DNA of 33,446 nt from Campylobacterota bacterium. GTDB taxonomy: Bacteria; Campylobacterota; Campylobacteria; Campylobacterales; Sulfurovaceae. The translations under genes were made by a program, and so were the position numbers. Under the pieces are notes generated by a model. That model worked only from the letters and a program-made list of their open reading frames with translations, had not been told where the DNA came from and did not search any database. This document shows positions 14,446-24,465 of this stretch, in pieces. The stretch covers positions 1 to 33,446 of the forward strand of contig WGAM01000135.1 in assembly GCA_015494795.1 (NCBI GenBank), written 5' to 3'. Numbering within the stretch: position 1 is the first letter of the stretch; each line of letters starts with the position of its first letter.

Positions 14446-16413
14446 ATGAAAAAAACATTTGATTACTTATTAAAAAGAATATTCCCACTAGATGTTAGAG
14501 AAGCTTTTATAGAAAAGATATACTACTCTATGCCTAAAATTGCAATGTTAATATTTATACTATCCATAATTTTTTTCTATATATTTCAAGATAAAATTGC
14601 AAATAATCTAGCATTAGTAAGTTGGTTTATATTTATAAATACACTAGTTTTTATCTTTTTATATGACTATCTCTATTACAAACTATTTTATAGAAGAAAG
14701 AGTGAGAAGAGATATAAAAATGCAAAAAGGAAATTGGAGATAAAGCAAAAAAAACTATCTCTACTTCTTAGTCAAGCACCAATTGGTATCTTCTATTATA
14801 ATAAAAATCTAAGAATACTAAATTATAACAGGATATTTTATAAAATATTTGGATTAGAGAGAAATTTAAAAGGTTTTAATTTAAATAATTTAAATGATAA
14901 AAAAGTGGTAGAGATTATGAAAAGTGCTTTAGTTAAAAAGAGAACTGAAAACTATGTTGGCTCTTATAATTTTACTTTTCAAGATAAGGCTATTTGGGTA
15001 GAGTTTAGATGTTCTGCTCTTATTGATGATAATAATAATGTTATTGGAGGAGTTGGAATTTTAGAAGATAAGACAAGAGAGCATGAAGCTTATGAGAAGT
15101 TAAATTATGTATCTCTTCATGACTCTTTAACAGGTCTTCCTAATAGACGATGTTATAAAAATTTTATGCAAAAGTTAGTTGAAAATAAGAGAAATCAAGA
15201 CTACTTCTCTATACTATTTTATATGGATTTAAACCACTTTAAAGAGATTAATGATACTTTTGGACACTCTGTTGGAGATAAACTTCTACTTGAGGTTGCT
15301 AATAGATTTAAATCTTTAGAGATAAAAAATAGCCATTTAAGTCGTTTAGGTGGAGATGAGTTTACTCTAGCAGTCACTTTTGTATCAAAGAGCGAAATTA
15401 AAACTATAGAGAGAGCAAAAGAGATTGCTCAAAAGATAAAAGAGCTATTTAATAGAGTATTTGAGATAGAGGGATTAAATCTATATATGACATCAAGTAT
15501 AGGTATTGTAATTATAGAGCCTAAGACTGATAATATAGATACAATAATTCGTCATGCAGATATGGCAATGTATCAAACTAAACGAGATGGACAGAATAAT
15601 ATAAAATTTTATGACCATACGCTAGATTTAGAGAGGCAAGAGTTAACATCTCTACAACAAGATTTAAATCATTCAATAGAAAAAGATGAGCTTAAGCTAT
15701 ACTATCAGCCAATAGTATCTATAAAAGATGATAAGCTAAATGCTATAGAGGCTCTTATTCGCTGGAATCACCCTACAAAGGGTATAATTATGCCTGATAA
15801 ATTTATACCTATGGCAACAGAGTCTGGACTTATTAATAGAGTAGGGTGGTGGGTAGCAAATGAGGTTTGCAAACAGCTCTCAATATGGAATGAAAAGGGG
15901 TTAATAAATTTTGAATATATAGCCATTAATATAAATGCAAGACAGTTACATGAGATAGATTTTCCAAAACATATCCAAAAATGTATTTTAGATTATAAAG
16001 TTGACCCATCTTTAATTAAATTAGAGGTTACTGAGACTACTCTTATAGATAGTTTTACAAAAACAGAGAAGATTATTAAAGAGTTAAAAAATATAGGAAT
16101 AGAGTGTAATATTGATGATTTTGGAACAGGATACTCATCTCTATCTTATTTAAAAAAACTCTCATTTAAAGTTTTAAAAATAGATAGAGTTTTTGTTAAT
16201 GAACTTTTAATAAATAGTGATAATTTAGAGTTAATAAAGAGTATTATTAAGATAGGTAAACAGTTTAATTATAAGATTATTATAGAGGGGATTGAAACTA
16301 TAGCACAGAAGAGAAAAATTTTAGAGATTGATAGTGATGTCTCATATCAAGGATTTTTATGTAGCAGGGCAATCCCTGCTAACGAGTTTGAGGAGAAATT
16401 TTTAATAAATTAA
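14446..16413 (+). CDS. Membrane PAS-GGDEF-EAL protein (cyclic-di-GMP turnover)
   Basis: Inner-membrane signalling protein with both diguanylate cyclase and phosphodiesterase domains. Counting from the ATG at 14446 (655 residues): two membrane helices at about 31-47 and 55-78, a short coiled coil, a PAS domain (about 105-215), the GGDEF domain with intact RLGGDEF (300-306) and the EAL domain with EALIRW (435-440). IDDFGTGYSSLSYL, KIDRVF and EGIET, which supply metal and catalytic residues, are also intact. The RxxD inhibitory site five residues before GGDEF is absent (IKNS instead). Both domains may therefore be active. Alternative in-frame ATGs at 14404 and 14437 cannot be excluded, since none has a Shine-Dalgarno. 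The end overlaps the convergent RNase T2 gene by four bases. Confidence 0.93.
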   Translation: MKKTFDYLLKRIFPLDVREAFIEKIYYSMPKIAMLIFILSIIFFYIFQDKIANNLALVSWFIFINTLVFIFLYDYLYYKLFYRRKSEKRYKNAKRKLEIKQKKLSLLLSQAPIGIFYYNKNLRILNYNRIFYKIFGLERNLKGFNLNNLNDKKVVEIMKSALVKKRTENYVGSYNFTFQDKAIWVEFRCSALIDDNNNVIGGVGILEDKTREHEAYEKLNYVSLHDSLTGLPNRRCYKNFMQKLVENKRNQDYFSILFYMDLNHFKEINDTFGHSVGDKLLLEVANRFKSLEIKNSHLSRLGGDEFTLAVTFVSKSEIKTIERAKEIAQKIKELFNRVFEIEGLNLYMTSSIGIVIIEPKTDNIDTIIRHADMAMYQTKRDGQNNIKFYDHTLDLERQELTSLQQDLNHSIEKDELKLYYQPIVSIKDDKLNAIEALIRWNHPTKGIIMPDKFIPMATESGLINRVGWWVANEVCKQLSIWNEKGLINFEYIAININARQLHEIDFPKHIQKCILDYKVDPSLIKLEVTETTLIDSFTKTEKIIKELKNIGIECNIDDFGTGYSSLSYLKKLSFKVLKIDRVFVNELLINSDNLELIKSIIKIGKQFNYKIIIEGIETIAQKRKILEIDSDVSYQGFLCSRAIPANEFEEKFLIN

Positions 16414-17330
16414 TATCCTACCTCATCAATTTTTCCTTTATAACATCTACTCTTAACTTTTCCTCCACTCTTAAGAAGCTCTTTTAAGTTATTACTACCA
16501 CTTCCAATATATATCCATAGTTCAGTAATTAAACCCTTCTGACATACTAAGTTAACATGCTCTCCTGCACCTTTTCCAAACTCTTTATCAAAAACACCTC
16601 TTATATCTCTCTGCTTTACAACTCTACCCATATTCTTTACAAAAAACTCTCTAACCTTTGAGTTATTTATCTCTTTTAGTAGCTTTATTGCATCTTTATA
16701 GTACTCATCAGCAGTAGTTCCATAACATGTTCCATGTTTTATCCACTCATGAAGATGTAGATTTGAGCTATATCCACTCATATACTTTTTTAACTCATCT
16801 CTTGTCTCTTTAGATAAATCTAATTTAGGTAGTCTATTCCACTGCTTATTCTTATCCATACCAACCTCTTTTTTACCAACATTGCAGTATAGATTATTTC
16901 TAGGTTGTGGCCATAATCCATGAAGTACAAAAGAAGTTGTTGCAAAATCTCCTTTTCTCATAGCTTTACACTCTTTTTTATATTGGTGTGTTTGACAAAA
17001 AGCATTCTGCCAAGAGATGGCAAGTAGGTTCTGTTTAGCTCTTTTTGAAATACTCTTTTTATCTTTCGATTTTTTATCTGAAAAACAGCTCTTATCTACC
17101 CATCTTTGAGCAATCTTTTCACCCTTAATTAGGGTTAATATCTGCCCTTTTCTCTGCTCTATAACTCTATATTTTTTACCCTTTTGTAATTTAATATTGT
17201 TACTATTTTTTGTATGCTTCATATTATTATATGCAAAACATGACTCTTGTGCCTCTTTATATATTACCTCTTTAGAGATTGCCATAAGTGGCAATAGAAG
17301 TATCATTAGCGATAGGATTATCTTTCTCAT
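16410..17330 (-). CDS. Exported ribonuclease T2 family protein
   Basis: Secreted or periplasmic endoribonuclease that cleaves RNA through a 2',3'-cyclic phosphate. The signal peptide is MRKIILSLMILLLPLMAIS. Residues about 20-85 form an SH3-like region (LQKGKKYRVIEQRKGQILTLI, then a W-V-D-K-S-C-F end). The catalytic domain follows with ISWQNAFCQ, the first active-site block FVLHGLWPQ and the second HLHEWIKHGTC, which provide the histidines, glutamate and lysine. Cysteines are consistent with disulfides of the periplasm. It is 306 residues, longer than the about 240-residue minimal enzyme because of the N-terminal module. AAAGG precedes the ATG. It could scavenge RNA as a nutrient source. Its end overlaps the GGDEF-EAL gene by four bases. 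Confidence 0.9.
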   Translation of the reverse strand: MRKIILSLMILLLPLMAISKEVIYKEAQESCFAYNNMKHTKNSNNIKLQKGKKYRVIEQRKGQILTLIKGEKIAQRWVDKSCFSDKKSKDKKSISKRAKQNLLAISWQNAFCQTHQYKKECKAMRKGDFATTSFVLHGLWPQPRNNLYCNVGKKEVGMDKNKQWNRLPKLDLSKETRDELKKYMSGYSSNLHLHEWIKHGTCYGTTADEYYKDAIKLLKEINNSKVREFFVKNMGRVVKQRDIRGVFDKEFGKGAGEHVNLVCQKGLITELWIYIGSGSNNLKELLKSGGKVKSRCYKGKIDEVGY

Positions 17331-17397
17331 TTTATACCTTTTTTTTATGCAATTCTATATAAAATTCCTTAAAAAGCCCCTCTAAGTAGCTTTTTAG

Positions 17398-17403
17398 TAT
17401 AAT
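17398..17403 (+). promoter_or_regulatory. -10 box for carB
   Basis: TATAAT 28 bases before the carB ATG, in the divergent gap with the RNase T2 gene. An AAAAAGC / GCTTTTT inverted repeat lies just upstream, overlapping the spacer region. Confidence 0.5.
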
Positions 17404-17431
17404 CCACAAATTAAAAATAAGGGTACTTTTC

Positions 17432-20400
17432 ATGCCAAAACGCAATGATATAAAAACTATTTTACTTATTGGTTCTGGTCCAATTGTAATTGGTCAGGCC
17501 TGTGAATTTGACTATTCTGGAACACAAGCAGCTAAAACGCTTAAAGAGTTAGGATATAGAGTAGTTCTTATCAATTCAAATCCTGCTACTATTATGACAG
17601 ACCCTGAATTTGCAGATAGAACATATATTGAGCCTATTACTTCAGAAGTTATCTCTAAAATTATAGAACAAGAGAGTGTTGATGCCATTTTACCTACAAT
17701 GGGTGGACAGACTGCACTAAATGTGGCTATGGAGATGTATGAGAGTGGAATGCTTAAAGGGGTAGAGTTTTTAGGAGCAAATCCAGAAGCGATTAAAAAA
17801 GGGGAAGATAGACAGGCTTTTAAAGAGGCTATGATAAAGATTGGTATGGATTTACCTATTTCAGAGTATGCCTATAGTATGGAAGAGGCTATGGAGATAG
17901 CTAAAAAGATAGGGTTTCCTCTTATAATTAGAGCCTCTTATACTCTAGCAGGTGGTGGAAGTGGTGTTGCTTATAATATTGATGAGTATAAAAAGATAGT
18001 TCAAGGTGGATTAGATGCCTCTCCTATATCTGAAATTCTTATAGAGGAGTCTCTACTTGGTTGGAAAGAGTATGAGATGGAGGTTATTCGAGATAGAGAT
18101 GATAACTGCATTATTGTATGCTCTATTGAAAATCTTGACCCAATGGGAGTCCATACAGGAGATAGTATTACTATTGCTCCAGCTCTAACACTTACAGATA
18201 AAGAGTATCAATATATGAGAGATGCCTCTTTTAAAATTTTAAGAGAGGTTGGGGTAGATACAGGTGGGAGTAATGTTCAATTCTCTATTAATCCAGATAC
18301 AGGTAGAATGATAGTTATTGAGATGAACCCACGAGTTAGTAGAAGTTCAGCCTTAGCATCTAAAGCAACAGGTTATCCTATTGCAAAGGTGGCTACACTC
18401 TTAGCTGTTGGATTTACGCTTGATGAGATTACAAATGATATTACAGGTACACCTGCTAGTTTTGAGCCGGTAATTGACTATATTGTGACAAAAATTCCTA
18501 GATTTACATTTGAGAAATTCCCAATGGCAGACTCAACTCTTACTACATCTATGAAATCAGTTGGTGAAGTTATGAGTATGGGTAGAACATTTAAGGAGTC
18601 TTTTCAGAAGGCTCTCATCTCATTAGAGACAGGACTTATAGGATTTGATAGAGTTGATTGTGATAATGATAGACTACTTCATGAAATTCGTCGTCCAAAT
18701 GCAGATAGAATTTTATATATATTTGAGGCTCTAAGAAGAGGAAATAGTATAGATGAGATTTTTGAACTCTCTAAAATAGATAGATGGTATCTATATCAAT
18801 TTGAAGAGTTAGTTGAGAGTGAAAATAGTATAGATATTACTCTATTAAAAGATGAGCATAGATTAAGAGAGATAAAATCAGAGGGATTTTCTGATGCTAT
18901 GATTGCTAAACTTATTAATATAAAAGATGGACTTAATCTAAATGAGAATGATATATATAGAGCAAGAGAGAAGTTAGATATACTACTAGAGTATAATGAG
19001 GTTGATACATGTTCAGCAGAGTTTAAAGCTCTAACTCCATATCTCTACTCAACTACAAATATTACAAAATTGCCTATAGAAAAGAAGAATAGTATATCTA
19101 AAGAGAAAAAAGTTCTAGTTATTGGTGGAGGACCAAATAGGATAGGTCAAGGGATAGAGTTTGACTACTGTTGTGTTCATGCATCATTTGCATTAGCAGA
19201 TATGGGTATTAAATCTATTATGTACAACTGTAACCCAGAGACTGTATCTACAGATTATGATACCTCTGATATATTATATTTTGAGCCAATAGATTTTGAG
19301 CATGTTAGAAGTGTTATAGAGCTTGAAAATCCTGATGGTGTAATAGTCCATTTTGGAGGACAGACACCACTGAAATTAGCAAAAGGTTTAACTGCTATTG
19401 GTGCAAATATAGCTGGAACAAGTGCAAAAGTTATTGACCTTGCAGAGGATAGAGAGCTATTCTCATCATTTATTAAAAATCTAGGATTGAAACAGCCTGA
19501 AAATGGAACAGTATTTACAAAAGAGGATGCTATAGTTGTAGCAAATCGTATCGGTTATCCTGTACTTGTTCGTCCAAGTTTTGTTTTGGGTGGTAGAGGA
19601 ATGAAAACAGTCTTTTCAGATAGTGAGCTAAAAGAGTATATGGACGAAGCTGTATCTGTATCTAATGATGCCCCTGTATTAATAGATAAGTTTCTAAATA
19701 ATGCGATAGAGCTTGATGTTGATGCTATATCTGATGGAGAAGATGTATATATTGGTGGTATTATGCAACATATAGAGGAGGCTGGTATCCATTCAGGAGA
19801 CTCTGCCTGTTCACTACCTACAATATCTATATCAGATAGACTCATTAATGAGATAAAAGAGCAGACGGCAAATATAGCTTTAGGGCTTGGAGTTGTTGGA
19901 CTCTTAAATATTCAATATGCAATCTTTAAAGATGAGGTATATCTTATAGAGGTAAATCCGAGAGCATCAAGAACAGTTCCATTTGTAAGTAAAGCCACAG
20001 GATTACCATTAGCAAAAGTGGCTACAAGAGTTATGTTACAAGGAAATCTAAAAGAGGCTCTAAAATTTTATGATAAATTTAATGTAGTAAATTTTGATAG
20101 AAAAATATTAGAGCCAAATTTAAAAGGGCATATAGCTGTAAAAGAGGCAGTATTCCCATTTAATAAATTAACTGGTTCAGACCTTCTTTTAGGTCCAGAG
20201 ATGAAGAGTACAGGTGAAGTTATGGGAATTAGTAATAACTTTGGTATGAGTTTTGCAAAGAGTCAATTTGCATCAAAAAATAATATTCCTCTAAGTGGTA
20301 AAATTTTTATATCTCTAGCTAATATAGATAAAAGATTTGTAGGAGAGATAGGTAGAGATTTTATTGATTTAGGATTTGAGATTGTAGCTACTATAGGAAC

Positions 20401-20695
20401 ACATAGGGCTTTAGAGAGTGCAGGTGTCCCATCTACAAAGGTTTTAAAAATATCTGAGGGGCGACCAAATATAGATGATATGATTAAGAATGGAGAGATT
20501 GTATTAGCAATAAATACAAGCGAAGACCAAGGTAGTAAAATAGATGGAGTAACTATTAGACACTCTGTATTGAGAGAGAATATTGCATACTTCACAACCA
20601 TAGCTGGAGCTAAAGCAACAATTCTAGCTATTAGAGAGTTAAAAAGATTAAATGGTAGATTAGAGCCGAAAGCACTGCAGGATTATCTAAATTGA
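17432..20695 (+). CDS. carB: Carbamoyl-phosphate synthase, large subunit
   Basis: Makes carbamoyl phosphate from bicarbonate, ammonia (channelled from the small subunit) and two ATP, for arginine and pyrimidine synthesis. The two homologous halves are visible. The first begins [26 protein letters not shown], with ATP-grasp residues near [23 protein letters not shown]. The second begins [22 protein letters not shown] and repeats the pattern with [25 protein letters not shown]-terminal MGS-like allosteric domain follows ([13 protein letters not shown] to the end). At 1087 residues it is full length. The small-subunit gene carA is not adjacent. The stop codon overlaps the start of the next gene by four bases. 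Confidence 0.98.
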   Translation: MPKRNDIKTILLIGSGPIVIGQACEFDYSGTQAAKTLKELGYRVVLINSNPATIMTDPEFADRTYIEPITSEVISKIIEQESVDAILPTMGGQTALNVAMEMYESGMLKGVEFLGANPEAIKKGEDRQAFKEAMIKIGMDLPISEYAYSMEEAMEIAKKIGFPLIIRASYTLAGGGSGVAYNIDEYKKIVQGGLDASPISEILIEESLLGWKEYEMEVIRDRDDNCIIVCSIENLDPMGVHTGDSITIAPALTLTDKEYQYMRDASFKILREVGVDTGGSNVQFSINPDTGRMIVIEMNPRVSRSSALASKATGYPIAKVATLLAVGFTLDEITNDITGTPASFEPVIDYIVTKIPRFTFEKFPMADSTLTTSMKSVGEVMSMGRTFKESFQKALISLETGLIGFDRVDCDNDRLLHEIRRPNADRILYIFEALRRGNSIDEIFELSKIDRWYLYQFEELVESENSIDITLLKDEHRLREIKSEGFSDAMIAKLINIKDGLNLNENDIYRAREKLDILLEYNEVDTCSAEFKALTPYLYSTTNITKLPIEKKNSISKEKKVLVIGGGPNRIGQGIEFDYCCVHASFALADMGIKSIMYNCNPETVSTDYDTSDILYFEPIDFEHVRSVIELENPDGVIVHFGGQTPLKLAKGLTAIGANIAGTSAKVIDLAEDRELFSSFIKNLGLKQPENGTVFTKEDAIVVANRIGYPVLVRPSFVLGGRGMKTVFSDSELKEYMDEAVSVSNDAPVLIDKFLNNAIELDVDAISDGEDVYIGGIMQHIEEAGIHSGDSACSLPTISISDRLINEIKEQTANIALGLGVVGLLNIQYAIFKDEVYLIEVNPRASRTVPFVSKATGLPLAKVATRVMLQGNLKEALKFYDKFNVVNFDRKILEPNLKGHIAVKEAVFPFNKLTGSDLLLGPEMKSTGEVMGISNNFGMSFAKSQFASKNNIPLSGKIFISLANIDKRFVGEIGRDFIDLGFEIVATIGTHRALESAGVPSTKVLKISEGRPNIDDMIKNGEIVLAINTSEDQGSKIDGVTIRHSVLRENIAYFTTIAGAKATILAIRELKRLNGRLEPKALQDYLN

Positions 20696-21186
20696 AAAAA
20701 TGGTCTATAATATTAAGAGAGATAACGATTACTCTTTTAATGATATTTATTATCTCATTGGGATTAAACTATATTAGAAAACCAACTGTTGATAAACGAT
20801 TACCCGATATTAAACTAAAATCAATAGATAATAGAGAGATAACTCTTCTTAAAAAGGGAGAGCCTCTTATTCTACACTTCTGGGCTACTTGGTGTCCAAC
20901 TTGTAAGCTTGAAGCCTCTAATATACAAAATTTAAAAGATAGTGGTATTAGAGTAGTAACAGTAGCTGTAAACTCTGGCTCATCTCAAGCAATAGATAAG
21001 TTTTTAAAAGATAGAGGATATAACTATATAGTCATAAATGATTATAATGGAGAGTTGGCAAAGAGATTTAATGTTACAGCTTTTCCAACAACTTTTATCT
21101 ATAATAGTAGTGGAGAATTGGAGTTTAGTGAGGTGGGATATAGCACTACAGTTGGACTTAAGGCAAGAGTAAAATTAATAGAGTAG
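20692..21186 (+). CDS. Membrane-anchored thioredoxin-like protein (TlpA/ScsD type)
   Basis: Periplasm-facing thiol-disulfide oxidoreductase. One N-terminal membrane helix (about residues 11-28) is followed by a thioredoxin fold with active site WATWCPTC (Cys68, Cys71) and the cis-proline loop AFPTTFIYN. The CPTC motif and single anchor resemble ScsD and TlpA/ResA proteins, which reduce c-type cytochrome precursors or protect against copper. The length of 164 is usual. It starts at a TTG that overlaps the carB TGA (TTGA), so it depends on carB translation, an odd pairing of functions. It converges with hemC. Confidence 0.86.
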   Translation: MKKWSIILREITITLLMIFIISLGLNYIRKPTVDKRLPDIKLKSIDNREITLLKKGEPLILHFWATWCPTCKLEASNIQNLKDSGIRVVTVAVNSGSSQAIDKFLKDRGYNYIVINDYNGELAKRFNVTAFPTTFIYNSSGELEFSEVGYSTTVGLKARVKLIE

Positions 21187-21204
21187 AGAATTTTTAAATT
21201 CTCT
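21185..21204. terminator. Hairpin between convergent thioredoxin-like gene and hemC
   Basis: AGAGAATT / AATTCTCT with a 4-base loop (TTTA) covers the junction and the hemC stop codon. It can be read from both sides. There is no long T-run, so termination strength is doubtful. Confidence 0.45.
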
Positions 21205-22153
21205 CTGGTCTATTTTCTTTAAATGCTAACTTCTCAGCATTTCTTAAAATATCTAATGCTCCATTTTTAACCATTAAAGATGCTAGTTCTATACCTAAAC
21301 TATTAGACTCTTCTCTTTTGGTTATTAATGATTTATGTAATATATTAGTTCCATCTGGATAGCCTATCATAGACTCTATTTTTATATTATCTCTATCTAT
21401 AGTAGCATTAACGGCTACTGGTGCAGAGCAACCTGCTCCAATTTCAGAGATAAAATCTCTCTCCAATTTTGTTAAAAGAGAACTCTCCTCATCATTTAGA
21501 AATTTGGCTATCTCTCTTACTTTTTTATTGGTGCTAACTATCTCTATACCTAAAGAGGCTTGTCCCATTGGAGGTATCATCATACTTAAAGGCAATTTTT
21601 GAGTAAATGGTATATCTTTAAGTAAATCTAATCTAGCTAAGCCTATATATGCTAATATGATAGCATGATACTGCCCCTCTTTTAGTTTTCTAAGTCTTGT
21701 ATTCACATTTCCTCTTAAATCTTTAACTACTAAATCAGGTCTAACTCTTAATAGTTGCATTCTTCTTCTAAGGCTTGTAGTTCCAACCACTGCACCTTTA
21801 GGAAGAGCCTCTAATGAGCTAAATTTATGAGAGAGAAAAACATCTGACTGCTCTTGCCTTTTCGTAATTGCTACTAACTCTAATCCATCTGGAATATATG
21901 TTGGTACATCTTTTAGAGAGTGAACTGCCATATCAGCATTTCCTGCTAACATCTCATCTTCAAGCTCTTTAGTAAAGTGTCCCTTTCCACCAATTAAAGC
22001 TAAAGGTTTATCTAAAATCTTATCGCCTCTTGATGTAATCTCATTTAGCTCAACTTTAATATTAGGAAACTCTTTTTCTATTCTATCTTTTATATGATAC
22101 GCCTGCCATAGAGCAAGTTTACTTGCTCTTGTTGCTATTATTAATCTATTCAA
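21194..22153 (-). CDS. hemC: Hydroxymethylbilane synthase (porphobilinogen deaminase)
   Basis: Condenses four porphobilinogens into hydroxymethylbilane in tetrapyrrole (haem and cobalamin) synthesis. Conserved blocks: N-terminal IATRASKLALWQA, GGKGHFTKELE, HSLKDVPT, GTTSLRRRMQLL with RPDLVVKDLRGNVNTRL, and EIGAGCSAPVAV, whose cysteine carries the dipyrromethane cofactor. The length of 319 is normal. The start is a TTG with AAAGAG seven bases upstream. It lies on the opposite strand from hemA of this window. The Dsb-like gene lies just upstream (28-base gap), probably in one transcript with it. Confidence 0.97.
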   Translation of the reverse strand: MNRLIIATRASKLALWQAYHIKDRIEKEFPNIKVELNEITSRGDKILDKPLALIGGKGHFTKELEDEMLAGNADMAVHSLKDVPTYIPDGLELVAITKRQEQSDVFLSHKFSSLEALPKGAVVGTTSLRRRMQLLRVRPDLVVKDLRGNVNTRLRKLKEGQYHAIILAYIGLARLDLLKDIPFTQKLPLSMMIPPMGQASLGIEIVSTNKKVREIAKFLNDEESSLLTKLERDFISEIGAGCSAPVAVNATIDRDNIKIESMIGYPDGTNILHKSLITKREESNSLGIELASLMVKNGALDILRNAEKLAFKENRPERI

Positions 22154-22181
22154 AATAACTCTTTATCTTCTCTAGTATAGT

Positions 22182-23030
22182 TCATTTATCTTTAATATAT
22201 TTCATATAAGCTTTTCTTGATTTATCCCATTGTCCATCAAGATATATAGTTGGAGTTCCTGCAACCATAGACTTTGTCCCCATATTTTCATCATATTTCA
22301 ACTCATCTGCAATCTCTTTAGCATCAATATCTTTCTCTGTAATATTTAAGTCATATTTTTTATTGATTTTACCTAAAATTTTAGTAGCATTTACCTCTCT
22401 TGGATTAAACTCTAAAGAGTACATATCTATAACTCTATCAAAGTGACCCTTTTTCTGCTCTATTAACATTACTCTTGATATTGCATCTGATACAGGGTGG
22501 ATACGAAGAAGTGGCATATGATAGTAGTATAGTGCAAAAGTTTTAGGGTTCTCTTTTACGGCTTTATATATCTTTGGAACAATCTCTTTACAGAATGGAC
22601 ACTGTGGGTCACTAAAAACTAAGATTTTATGTGGTGCATTCTTATCTCCTGCAAATAGATGTTTATCATCATAGAGTTTTGGGTCTAATTTTGGTTTAAT
22701 TTGAGATTTTAAATCTTTTCCTGTTTTCATATCAATAAGAGTGGGAACTGCAAAACCATCTTTAGCAAAAACTGTCTCAGGTACAGTTATTTTATCTGTA
22801 ACTGTTGGAGTCTTTTTTACATCTGCATGTATATTTACAAAAAATGCCTCCCACCCTTTTGGTCTATCTAACTCTTTTTTACCAATCATATCTACACTAG
22901 TAACCTTAATTCGTGAGTTATTTACCATATGGTTCATAATATAATCTTTGACCTCTGAATCTGTGGTTGAAGCATTAAGACTTAATGTGGCTACTACTGT
23001 AGTAGTCAATAATTTGGATATCAATGACAC
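22182..23030 (-). CDS. Periplasmic thioredoxin-fold disulfide oxidoreductase (DsbC/G-like)
   Basis: Exported thiol-disulfide exchange protein, 282 residues. The GTG at 23028-23030 is chosen as start because AAGGAG lies six bases upstream; it gives a signal peptide MSLISKLLTTTVVATLSLNA. A reading from 23066 would add 12 residues across the ribosome site. An N-terminal domain of about 100 residues precedes the thioredoxin-like domain, as in DsbC/DsbG. The active site is SDPQCPFC (Cys144, Cys147) and the cis-proline loop is AGTPTIYLDG. Whether it isomerises or oxidises cannot be told. The inserted helical region (about 190-240) is DsbA-like. It precedes hemC on the same strand. Confidence 0.85.
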   Translation of the reverse strand: MSLISKLLTTTVVATLSLNASTTDSEVKDYIMNHMVNNSRIKVTSVDMIGKKELDRPKGWEAFFVNIHADVKKTPTVTDKITVPETVFAKDGFAVPTLIDMKTGKDLKSQIKPKLDPKLYDDKHLFAGDKNAPHKILVFSDPQCPFCKEIVPKIYKAVKENPKTFALYYYHMPLLRIHPVSDAISRVMLIEQKKGHFDRVIDMYSLEFNPREVNATKILGKINKKYDLNITEKDIDAKEIADELKYDENMGTKSMVAGTPTIYLDGQWDKSRKAYMKYIKDK

Positions 23031-23189
23031 TGTTATCTCCTTGTTTTTTAGATGATATTGTACCACCTATTTGTAAAAATAGGGAGTATAAAAGTGTAAT
23101 TAAAGAAAAAAAACTACTATTCTTATTCCCTATTTAAGATAACTCCAAATTATTTAATATATCTCTTTTAGCTCCTCTATTAATTTTGA

Positions 23190-23195
23190 TATAAT
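23190..23195 (+). promoter_or_regulatory. Distal -10 box upstream of the cobalamin genes
   Basis: TATAAT 103 bases before the cbiET start. A transcript from here would carry a leader of about 95 bases in which I find no B12-box or known riboswitch. Confidence 0.35.
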
Positions 23196-23249
23196 CATCA
23201 CGAAAATAAATATAGAATGTGTAATAACAGATAAATATTTAAGACCAAT

Positions 23250-23278
23250 TTGCAGAAAGCACAGGGTTATAATATAAT
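23250..23278 (+). promoter_or_regulatory. Proximal promoter of the cobalamin genes
   Basis: TTGCAG (23250-23255), a 17-base spacer and TATAAT (23273-23278) fit a sigma-70 promoter with a partial -35, 20 bases before the cbiET ATG. A second, overlapping TATAAT lies at 23268-23273. Confidence 0.45.
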
Positions 23279-23298
23279 TTCAATAAAAAAGAGAATAA

Positions 23299-24465
23299 AT
23301 GTTAACAGTTATAGGCAATGGAATGGGAGATTATAATTTTAATAACCTCTCATCAATAGATATAGATAAATTTGATAGAGTAGTATGTGATAAAAATTTT
23401 AAAGAGGAGAGAGAAAATCTCCTAAAGGTTAATTTTAGAGGTGCTAAAGAGTATATTTTAGACCATTATAGAGATGAGAATATTCTATATGTAGTTACCG
23501 GCTCACCCCTATTTTTTAGTGCAGGTATATTAATTGCTAAACAGTTACCAAAAGATATGGTTAGAATTATTGATAATACCTCATCAAAAGATTATCTATT
23601 AGAAAAATTGGCATTAAGTGAGAGTGAAATTGACTATTTTTCACTTCATGCAAGAGATAGAATAGATTTAACTAAATTTCTAACTAATAGATACACTTTT
23701 ATACTCTGTGATAGATTTAGTATAGATAAGATAAGAGAGGCTACTAAATATCTAACTAGTAGAGATATAGAGGTTACTATAGGGTATAAGTTGGGTTATA
23801 GTGATGAGGTATTAGAGCAGATAGATATATTTAATAGTGGTTATAGAAGATTTGATTTAAGAGAGCCTTTTGTTCTATTAATTAAGAGACTCTTCACTCC
23901 AAAATCTCCAATAAGTAGAGATTTTGAATTTAAGACAGAGAGAGGTATGATAACAAAAGAGTATAAGAGAAATTTATCACTTCAAAATCTTGACCTAAAA
24001 GCTAATCAGATACTTTGGGATATTGGTGCTGGTAGTGGTAGTTGTGCCATTGAAGCATTTAAGAGATATAGAGTAAAGACTCTTCTATTTGAAAAAAAGC
24101 CACTAAGAGCAAATTTTATAAGAGAAAATCTATCTTATCACTCTGTTTGCGATACTACTCTTTTTGAGGGAAATGCAGAAGAGATATTTCATACTATAGA
24201 GGATAATCCTGATAGAATTTTTGTAGGTGGTGGAGGAGAGAAGGTAATATCAAAACTTCCATATCTATATGAGAGATTAAATAGTAGTGGAGTTATGCTA
24301 ATCAGTGCTATTACACTTAAAAATCTAACTCAGATGTTAACTATTTTAAATAGTGCCAAAATAGAGTATAGTGTTATATCTCTATCTTTAACTACATATA
24401 AAGGAAAATTGGATTTAATAGAGCCTGAGAGACAACTTTTTCAGATAAAGGTAGTAAAGCAGTGA
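23299..24465 (+). CDS. cbiET: Precorrin-6Y C5,15-methyltransferase / decarboxylase, CbiE-CbiT fusion (CobL-like)
   Basis: Methylates C5 and C15 and removes the acetate side-chain carboxyl in the corrin ring pathway. The N-terminal half (about 1-200) is a tetrapyrrole methylase with IGNGMGDYN at the start and VVTGSPLFFSAG as the methylase GSP motif. The C-terminal half (from about 225) is the SAM-binding CbiT domain with WDIGAGSGSCAIEA and VGGGGEKVI. The two-domain length of 388 fits CobL. It is the first gene of the cobalamin block, and its stop overlaps the next start (GTGA). N-terminal residues differ from typical CbiE by a short loop, but the order of motifs is intact. Confidence 0.9.
   Translation: MLTVIGNGMGDYNFNNLSSIDIDKFDRVVCDKNFKEERENLLKVNFRGAKEYILDHYRDENILYVVTGSPLFFSAGILIAKQLPKDMVRIIDNTSSKDYLLEKLALSESEIDYFSLHARDRIDLTKFLTNRYTFILCDRFSIDKIREATKYLTSRDIEVTIGYKLGYSDEVLEQIDIFNSGYRRFDLREPFVLLIKRLFTPKSPISRDFEFKTERGMITKEYKRNLSLQNLDLKANQILWDIGAGSGSCAIEAFKRYRVKTLLFEKKPLRANFIRENLSYHSVCDTTLFEGNAEEIFHTIEDNPDRIFVGGGGEKVISKLPYLYERLNSSGVMLISAITLKNLTQMLTILNSAKIEYSVISLSLTTYKGKLDLIEPERQLFQIKVVKQ

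Noticed and set aside
19555-20601. Minus-strand frames within carB
   Set aside because: Antisense to conserved CarB domains with no supporting signals.
23200-23298. Cobalamin riboswitch before cbiET
   Set aside because: No B12-box or expected core sequence; too short a leader.
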